NCBI GenBank assembly: GCA_001567085.1
Contig: LMZS01000072.1
Coordinates: 1 to 64,000, forward strand
From: Chloroflexi bacterium OLB15
GTDB taxonomy: Bacteria > Chloroflexota > Anaerolineae > Aggregatilineales > Phototrophicaceae
DNA: 64,000 nucleotides
Direction of reading: 5' to 3'
The position numbers and the translations under genes are program-made. Below the pieces are notes generated by a model. The model was given only the letters and a program-made list of their open reading frames with translations. It made no database searches and had not been told where the DNA came from. Below are positions 58,098-64,000 of the stretch, piece by piece. How positions within the stretch are numbered: position 1 is the stretch's first letter; each line of letters begins with the position of its first letter.

Positions 58098-61000
58098 CTA
58101 TTCAATCGTGAAACCGTCAATGGTGACGAAGAACGCATTAACCAATTGCGAAATCGCGCTGTCAGGTGCCTGGAACCAGATCACATGGGCATTCCCATTG
58201 TTTAGCGTAACGTAGATGCCGCCAGTATATGTGCCCGTTTCATCCTGTATGTGGAAGATCACATACTCCCAGGTATTTTCCTCGCCATAATAGGTAGATT
58301 GTGGCTCAGTTTGCACGGTCGGGTCGTTGCTGAAATATTCCACCATCAGGTCGCCAATGACATCGCTGGCGTTGGTCGCGCGGCGTTCGGTCACTCCGAT
58401 ATAGGTATTGCTCCCCTGAACGCCATCTTCATAGTAAATTGACCAATCTCCAGCGGAAAATCCAGGCGCCCAATCTTCCAGAATCGGGAAGTTGGCGTCA
58501 TCAGAGTGGGTGTCATAAGTCCATTTGCCCGCGTCGCGCCCGCTCAGTTCAACCGGATTGAAGAACGAGATGTTATTGCGTAACATATCGAAAACAGGGG
58601 TCGGATCGCTGCCATCAGTAGTTTCTGAGGCGATCACGAAACCAAGCTCAAGCGCAGGCTCGTAGTATGCAAAAGCGCGTCCATTAAATACCGCGTTGTT
58701 GACAGCCCATTCATACGAGAAGCTCACGGCGACGCGCCCGCCAACCGCTATCGGTTGCAGGCTGGCAAGATTAATATCTACGCCATATTGAGCCATCGCT
58801 TCTTGAGCGATCACTACCGGATCGGTAGACGACGGCGAAACCGGGTATATGTAAACAAACCGGTTACCAGTCGGATCGTTGGCGCTTTCCCAGCCCTGAA
58901 TTGGGTAATAAACAATGCTCGACCAGTCTGCTGGGAACTGTACAATGAAGCCCCACTCATCATCTACATAACCTTGCCGGGAAAGATCAAGATTATCGTG
59001 ATTGACCGATACCGCCGTTGAATTGAACCCGATGCTGCCATCAAAACCCTGCACCAGAAAGCCCAGGTTATAGCGCCCTGTCGGAGCAGGACGGTTTTCC
59101 CAGGTTAACCCTGCTTCAGGCCAAACGTAGGTATTGCCTAACTCAGTTACAGCTTCGCCATTAGCGCTCACTGACGAGCGGTACGCCTGAAAAATGCCGC
59201 CTGCTTCCGGGCGAATAGTGGCAAAGCCAGAAGTTTCACGCTGGCGAGCGATCATGGTGCTGAATGCGCCAGTATTATCAAAGACCACATCCACATCAAT
59301 GGACTGTTCGCTGCCGGGATATTGATAAAGCCCTGCAAGCGTGGAAACTTCTCCAGCGCCGACCACCATTTCCGCATTCACTGAACTGCCATCGCTCACG
59401 AACGGCACCTGTACTGACCAGGTGAAATCGAAGTCATCTACCCCCGGATGCCAGAAGTTGATGTATTCAACCGAACCATCATCGCGAACATTTTCAGTGA
59501 CGATGCGGCGTTGGGTCAGGCGAATCAGCGAGCCATCCGGTTGAATTTGATCCACCGTGAAATCGCCGTGAGATACGTTGTTGCCAACCACTTCCATCGA
59601 AATCGTCACTGGCGCTTGAACGCTGGTGAGTGCCGGGAAAATATTGGCGATATTCACCTGAGGCACAGTATTCAGCACGTCTGAGCCAAACGCGCCATCT
59701 TCGCTGTCCAGGCTGTTGAAATACACGCGCAGCATATCGCGCCAGCCAGCCAGCGGGGATTGCTGTAAGTAGCGGGGATTGAAATTCTCGCTCCCCTGAG
59801 GAAAGAAAATGTTGTAGAAGCTGGTTTCCTGCGCCAGCAAATCGCCAGCAGTGCTGTAAACCAGCGCAACATCCAAAGAGTCCAGCACATTTTGCGCGGC
59901 CAGGCGCAATTCGCTGTCGGTTGCCGCCGAAACCACGCGCCCCATAAAGTCGCCAAGGTCAATGCTATCGTAGCTGCCCGCCCAGGTGGAGTAAGTGTAG
60001 GTATTAGCGCGGGCGCGTCCTAAAAGCTGGGTGTAAGTTTCTGGCTTTTCGCCAATTAGGGCGGTGAAGGCGCTTAACGAATCAAGCAGTCGGGGGAACT
60101 CGCGCAGGTCAGTGATGCCCACGCCCATATAAGTTGCCGTGCCGGGCATGCTGATATTCATGTCCTGCATGTAGCGATCAGCCAGAATTTGTCCGAGCTG
60201 CGGCACTTCAATATTCGGCTGCTGGTTCAGGGTTTCAACCAGAGTGGTCATGTTAAAGCCGGGGTTGTTCATGATCTCCGGTGAACTGAACGCATAGTTG
60301 AAATACGGCGCAAGGCCCGCAAAATTTTCCATGCTGCTCATCAAACAAGAGTCATTAATCAGCAGGTCAAAACGGCTGCGCCCGACTTCTTGCAGCGCCC
60401 GGCTAAAAACGGAGGCCATTTCTGGAATTGTCAGGTTGTTATGAACAGCCGAAGAATCATCCCATACTGTGCCCGCCCATGCCCCGCCGTGATTATTCAG
60501 CGAGATCGCGTAATGCTGGGCGGGGTACATCGTCATGCCCCAAACCAGGAAGTTAAGAAGGTTTACCTCGTCGCCCATGTCAATCTCGCCGAGATACGCC
60601 AGCGGATCGGAGTCCAGGGTTGGGGGGTAGGCGGTGGTGACATCGTTTGATTTATCAGCGCTGATTTCATACAGGCGCGCGTCCGTCCAATTGCCGTTGG
60701 AAGTGTCGTAATCTACAGAGCGATCTAGAAGGGTGATCAGGCGCACTGTCTCGGTGCTGCCGCCGCCGCGCTCAAATTCGTCCATGTCGTACATGATGCC
60801 GCTTTCAAGGTTATTATCGGCATCGTAATATGCGAGAATCGTCCACTCGGCCATCGGGGCGGGGGTGTTTGCCGGGTATCCGGCGGCTTCCCAGTCAACA
60901 ATAGTTTCAGGGGTTACCGTAGTCAGCGTGACCGGGCCACCCGCTTTAATATCCACAGTGACCCGAAATTCGCCGGTAGTTGATCCCTGATCAAAGCCAT

Positions 61001-61331
61001 AGCGAGTGACAATCGCGCGGTAATTTCCGCCTGGCGCGTTTTCATAGGTCAGGTATGGGTTTGGGTTTCCTGGCGCTCTATCGTCACTCTCAGCGGCATA
61101 AATGCCATTCTCATATATCAGAACAATCATAAGATCGAGATCGCCGCTGGTCGCCTGGGCGTCAATGGTGATGCTCGATCCTTCAGCAATCGTAGAGAGA
61201 TCAATAGGCACGGCATATTCAGCATTGTCAATCACGCCAGTGAACACACTGCTGCCCTGCGCCGTAATAGTTGCAAAGGGGACGAGCATGATGAGAAGGA
61301 TAAGAAGCAGCTTGATTGCGCGACGTAACAT
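58098..61331 (-). CDS. Large secreted C11 (clostripain-type) cysteine protease with PPC domain
   Basis: A 1077-residue exported protein. A signal peptide (about 1-24, ending TITAQG) is followed by a PPC domain (about 27-125, with TSGDLDLMIVL and YRAIVTRYG). The clostripain catalytic domain starts near 160 (MAEWTILAYYDADNNLE). Its His is H281 in ISLNNHGGAW and its Cys is C329 in INDSCLMSS, matching the family's HG and DxCLM motifs. The C-terminal half (about 600-1077) has beta-rich regions without known names. ATG 61331 has GGAGG five bases before it. Function: extracellular protein cleavage, likely after Arg or Lys, with an unknown target. Confidence 0.9.
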   Translation of the reverse strand: MLRRAIKLLLILLIMLVPFATITAQGSSVFTGVIDNAEYAVPIDLSTIAEGSSITIDAQATSGDLDLMIVLIYENGIYAAESDDRAPGNPNPYLTYENAPGGNYRAIVTRYGFDQGSTTGEFRVTVDIKAGGPVTLTTVTPETIVDWEAAGYPANTPAPMAEWTILAYYDADNNLESGIMYDMDEFERGGGSTETVRLITLLDRSVDYDTSNGNWTDARLYEISADKSNDVTTAYPPTLDSDPLAYLGEIDMGDEVNLLNFLVWGMTMYPAQHYAISLNNHGGAWAGTVWDDSSAVHNNLTIPEMASVFSRALQEVGRSRFDLLINDSCLMSSMENFAGLAPYFNYAFSSPEIMNNPGFNMTTLVETLNQQPNIEVPQLGQILADRYMQDMNISMPGTATYMGVGITDLREFPRLLDSLSAFTALIGEKPETYTQLLGRARANTYTYSTWAGSYDSIDLGDFMGRVVSAATDSELRLAAQNVLDSLDVALVYSTAGDLLAQETSFYNIFFPQGSENFNPRYLQQSPLAGWRDMLRVYFNSLDSEDGAFGSDVLNTVPQVNIANIFPALTSVQAPVTISMEVVGNNVSHGDFTVDQIQPDGSLIRLTQRRIVTENVRDDGSVEYINFWHPGVDDFDFTWSVQVPFVSDGSSVNAEMVVGAGEVSTLAGLYQYPGSEQSIDVDVVFDNTGAFSTMIARQRETSGFATIRPEAGGIFQAYRSSVSANGEAVTELGNTYVWPEAGLTWENRPAPTGRYNLGFLVQGFDGSIGFNSTAVSVNHDNLDLSRQGYVDDEWGFIVQFPADWSSIVYYPIQGWESANDPTGNRFVYIYPVSPSSTDPVVIAQEAMAQYGVDINLASLQPIAVGGRVAVSFSYEWAVNNAVFNGRAFAYYEPALELGFVIASETTDGSDPTPVFDMLRNNISFFNPVELSGRDAGKWTYDTHSDDANFPILEDWAPGFSAGDWSIYYEDGVQGSNTYIGVTERRATNASDVIGDLMVEYFSNDPTVQTEPQSTYYGEENTWEYVIFHIQDETGTYTGGIYVTLNNGNAHVIWFQAPDSAISQLVNAFFVTIDGFTIE

Positions 61332-61482
61332 GACGGCCTCCATGCGTAATCCTGAGATAATACCAAATATAGTCGCATTCTGAGTTCCGCACAGTACAAT
61401 TATCCATTCAGAAAGATTCAAGCGTGAACCATTATGAACCTTTAAAATCCGCCATAAATCTTTAAACTGAGATTTTGACCCC

Positions 61483-61509
61483 TTGACGATAGCCCAAGTG
61501 GTGTATAAT
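61483..61509 (+). promoter_or_regulatory. Promoter of the ABC exporter operon
   Basis: TTGACG (61483-61488) and TATAAT (61504-61509), both good matches, but the spacer is only 15 bases. The start point would be near 61516, about 50 bases before the TTG start codon. Confidence 0.6.
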
Positions 61510-61567
61510 CAGGAATGGCGGCGTTCATTACATACCACGCCGCTTTTGCATGTCGGGGAGCACTGAC

Positions 61568-63373
61568 TTGTCTGAATTAAATTATCTGGAATTGCGCGCA
61601 AAAATCGTCGCCAATCGCACGAGCGGTTTGTGGACGTTGATGGCCGGCTTTCACTTCAAATATCTGGCCGCGATGATCTTTCTGACCAGCGGCGCGATTG
61701 CCAAAACATCATCGTTCCTGCTGCTGGCCTACTTTGTGGATGAAGTCTTAGGGCAAGGCGGCCAGATCATCGGGGCAATTGCGCTGATCGCGCTGTCGTT
61801 CATCGTCCTGGCGTTGATCGAAGGCGCGTTTACCTTCCTCAGCGGGCGCTTCGCGGCGCAAACGGCTGAAGGCGTAACACGCCGCCTGCGCAACTTCATG
61901 TTTGACCATTTGCAGCGTCTGAGCTTCACCTTTCACGATAAATCTCAGACGGGTGACCTGATCCAACGGGTGACCAGCGATATTAGCGCGATTCAGCGCT
62001 TCTATTCGGAACAGGTTATTGAGTTTGGCCGCGTGATCTTGCTGTTCTCTGTGAACTTTGTCGCGCTGCTAACCATAAATGTTGAGCTTGCGCTGGTCAC
62101 CGTTATCGTCGTCCCGATCATCGCGGTTATCTCGTTATTCTTCTTCCGGCGCGTTTCTAAAGCATACGACGCCTATCAGGAAGCAGACGCGAAACTCTCG
62201 ACGGTGCTTCAGGAAAACCTTTCCGGCGTGCGCGTTGTAAAGGCCTTCGCTCGCCAGCCATATGAAAGCGATAAGTTTGAGGCTGCGAACTTTGGACGAT
62301 ATTCCAAGGGCACAAAGCTGACGCAGATGCACGCGATCTACTGGCCTTTTACCGATGTGCTGGCTTCAGTGCAAATGTTGGTCGGGTACGTCGTTGGCGC
62401 CATCATGGCGATCAACGGGCAGATCACGTTGGGCGATTACCTCGCATATGTCGGCATGGTGGTCTGGATCATTCACCCGATGCGCGGGCTTGGCAGGATC
62501 ATTGTGAATGCCTCAACCGGCCTCGTCTCGTTTGACCGTATCGCCGAACTGGTGAAAGAAGATCAGGAGCCGCTGACCGAAGGTGTGTATCAGCCGGAAA
62601 CGCCGTTAAAAGGTGAAGTCGCCTTCGATCATGTCAGTTTTGAATATGAAGAAGGTGTTCCTGTTCTTCACGACATCACCTTCAACGTGAAGCCCGGTCA
62701 GGTTGTGGCGCTGTTAGGCTCAACCGGCTCTGGTAAAACGACGTTAGTCAGCCTGCTGCCCCGCTTCTATGACTATACCGGCGGCCATATTATGCTGGAC
62801 GGCGTAGAACTGACGGATTACACCCGCGAGTATCTGCGGCGAAATATCGGCATTGTTGAGCAGGAACCTTTCCTGTTCTCGCGATCAATCCGCGAAAACA
62901 TCGCCTACGGGGTGGATCGTAATGTGACCGAAGAAGAGGTTATCGCAGCGGCTAAGGCGGCTGCCGTTCATGACGTAATCCTGTCATTCCCGGAGGGTTA
63001 CAACACAGTTGTAGGCGAACGCGGCGTGACCTTATCCGGCGGGCAAAAGCAGCGTGTGGTTATCGCCCGCACGATTTTGAAGAATCCGCGCATCTTATTA
63101 TTAGACGATGCCACCTCATCCGTAGACACGGAAACAGAGGCGGAAATTCGTTCGGCGCTGGAAAACCTGATGGAAGCGCGCACAACTTTCGTGATCGCGC
63201 ATCGCATTCAAACCGTGATGATAGCCGATCTGATTCTGGTGCTGGACAAAGGACGCATCGTACAGCGCGGCACCCATGACGAATTGATGGAACAAGCAGG
63301 TATTTACCGGCAGATTTACGATGTGCAAGCACGTATCGAAGATGAATTGGAAAAGGAAGTAAGCGGTGTCTGA
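61568..63373 (+). CDS. ABC exporter half-transporter (membrane plus ATPase domain)
   Basis: A 601-residue type IV exporter subunit. Six membrane helices lie in the first about 310 residues (a typical exporter pattern with ADAKLSTVLQENLSGVRVVKAF in the coupling region). The ATPase follows with GSTGSGKTT (384-392), Q-loop VEQEPFLFS, LSGGQKQR (489-496), DDATSSVD and the switch His in IAHRI. All catalytic residues are present. The start is TTG 61568 because GGGGAG (61555-61560) is seven bases upstream; the frame is open from ATG 61550, which lacks a ribosome site. It is paired with the next gene by an 8-base overlap, so the two probably form a heterodimer of the multidrug, lipid or peptide type. 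Confidence 0.94.
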   Translation: MSELNYLELRAKIVANRTSGLWTLMAGFHFKYLAAMIFLTSGAIAKTSSFLLLAYFVDEVLGQGGQIIGAIALIALSFIVLALIEGAFTFLSGRFAAQTAEGVTRRLRNFMFDHLQRLSFTFHDKSQTGDLIQRVTSDISAIQRFYSEQVIEFGRVILLFSVNFVALLTINVELALVTVIVVPIIAVISLFFFRRVSKAYDAYQEADAKLSTVLQENLSGVRVVKAFARQPYESDKFEAANFGRYSKGTKLTQMHAIYWPFTDVLASVQMLVGYVVGAIMAINGQITLGDYLAYVGMVVWIIHPMRGLGRIIVNASTGLVSFDRIAELVKEDQEPLTEGVYQPETPLKGEVAFDHVSFEYEEGVPVLHDITFNVKPGQVVALLGSTGSGKTTLVSLLPRFYDYTGGHIMLDGVELTDYTREYLRRNIGIVEQEPFLFSRSIRENIAYGVDRNVTEEEVIAAAKAAAVHDVILSFPEGYNTVVGERGVTLSGGQKQRVVIARTILKNPRILLLDDATSSVDTETEAEIRSALENLMEARTTFVIAHRIQTVMIADLILVLDKGRIVQRGTHDELMEQAGIYRQIYDVQARIEDELEKEVSGV

Positions 63374-64000
63374 AAGTTATATGGGATTCGAGGAGGAAGA
63401 GTTCGCGTCCAGCATGAGTGGGCGCGTCCTCGTTCGCATCTTAAAACAATTACGGCCGCATTGGAAATGGGTTGTCGGGTTTCTCGTGGCGGTGGGGGCA
63501 GTTTCGGCGCTGGATGCTTTCTTTACGTATCTCAGCAAGCAGATTATTGACGCCGCCATCGTCCCGCGCAATCTCGAAGAGCTCATCCCGATTGCGACTG
63601 CTTATATGGTGGCGTTGGGCTTCCTGATCGTCGGCGTCTGCATCTTCATTTACCTGTGCGGGGTGCTAGGCCATCGCGTGCAATATGACATGCGCCGCGC
63701 CATGTTCGATCATCTGCAAGAGCTGTCGCTCTCGTACTACAGCAAAACGCCAGTGGGCTGGATCATGTCCCGGCTCACCTCAGATACTGAGCGTATCGCT
63801 GACCTTGTGACGTGGGGCATGCTGGACATTACATGGGCGACGATGAACATCTGTACCGCGCTCGTCTTTATGTTCCTGATCAACTGGCAGCTTGCGCTGG
63901 TGGTATTGCTTCTTGTGCCGGTGCTGATCCGCGTAGCAATCTGGTTTGAAGCGCGCATCTTGCGTGAATACCGTGAAACCCGCCGCGTGAACTCAAAGAT
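63366..64000 (+). CDS. ABC exporter half-transporter, partner subunit (3' end outside window)
   Basis: The frame from GTG 63366 is open to the window end, 211 codons. GTG follows AAGGAAG and overlaps the previous stop by 8 bases (63366-63373), indicating translational coupling. The visible part has an acidic N-terminus (MGFEEEEF) then helices typical of an exporter membrane domain, with VQYDMRRAMFDHLQELSLSYYSKTPVGWIMSRLTSDTER in pieces matching the intracellular coupling helix of MsbA/BmrA-type proteins. The ATPase domain lies beyond the window. It was probably missed by a simple ORF search because it has no stop in the window. Confidence 0.92.
   Translation, partial: MSESYMGFEEEEFASSMSGRVLVRILKQLRPHWKWVVGFLVAVGAVSALDAFFTYLSKQIIDAAIVPRNLEELIPIATAYMVALGFLIVGVCIFIYLCGVLGHRVQYDMRRAMFDHLQELSLSYYSKTPVGWIMSRLTSDTERIADLVTWGMLDITWATMNICTALVFMFLINWQLALVVLLLVPVLIRVAIWFEARILREYRETRRVNSK

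Noticed and set aside
1-64000. CRISPR arrays, insertion sequences, prophage or integrative-element ends
   Set aside because: I looked for regular repeats with spacers, transposase or integrase motifs and flanking direct repeats and saw none.

Overview
The window is about 64 kb of a bacterial chromosome, moderately GC-rich and densely coded on both strands, most likely from a Chloroflexota member close to Anaerolineae. That assignment is inference. It rests on Thr/Pro-rich tracts in exported proteins (33.9-34.6 and 46.6-49.0 kb), a TgpA-like transglutaminase, a bactofilin, frequent TTG/GTG starts, and a lack of Gram-negative outer-membrane genes. There are no insertion sequences, phage genes, CRISPR arrays or rRNA. 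One tRNA gene, tRNA-Val(CAC), lies at 6.8 kb.

Layout. 0-8.5 kb: end of a principal-type sigma factor, ilvE, a lone ABC ATPase, a phosphoribosyltransferase, a histidine kinase/methyltransferase pair, the tRNA and a secreted phosphodiester-glycosidase-like lipoprotein. 8.5-16 kb: aspartokinase behind a Thr/Met-rich leader peptide and terminator, a class IV aminotransferase, another methyltransferase, metK behind a SAM-I riboswitch (metK carries a one-base frameshift), and folE. 16-28 kb: an exopolysaccharide locus on the + strand with two Wzz-like proteins, a CpsD-like ATPase, rmlA/rmlB/rmlD, three glycosyltransferases, rnhB and a secreted beta-propeller/PPC protein. 28-37 kb: mixed metabolism (KynB-like cyclase, SDR, PaaG-like enzyme), an LMW phosphatase/bactofilin pair, an MFS transporter, a receiver-only response regulator and NADP-type isocitrate dehydrogenase. 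37.8-46.5 kb: phosphohexomutase, a G1P-dehydrogenase-like protein, then a GCS2-like ligase, a GtrB-type glycosyltransferase and a WecE-type aminotransferase in one operon, then RNase J. 46.6-64 kb: TgpA-like transglutaminase, M1 aminopeptidase, an ABC ATPase coupled to a kinase-AAA-TPR regulator, an MTA/SAH deaminase, CPBP-like protein and threonine aldolase, a large C11 (clostripain-type) protease, and a heterodimeric ABC exporter cut by the window end.

How the genes connect. RmlA and RmlB make dTDP-4-keto-6-deoxyglucose. RmlD could take it toward rhamnose (no rmlC is present), and the distant WecE-like enzyme could aminate it, so the two sugar loci probably share an intermediate. Aspartokinase, metK and the MTA/SAH deaminase touch the aspartate/methionine/SAM cycle, and two of the three sit under visible RNA-level control.

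The most notable observation is the aspartokinase leader at 9.96-10.17 kb. It has a strong promoter, a 23-residue peptide with a Thr4-Met2-Thr-Met-Thr run, segments that can pair alternatively, and a perfect 10-bp terminator stem followed by a U-run just before the gene. It has the architecture of a ribosome-mediated attenuator of the E. coli thrL type, but reading Thr and Met rather than Thr and Ile.
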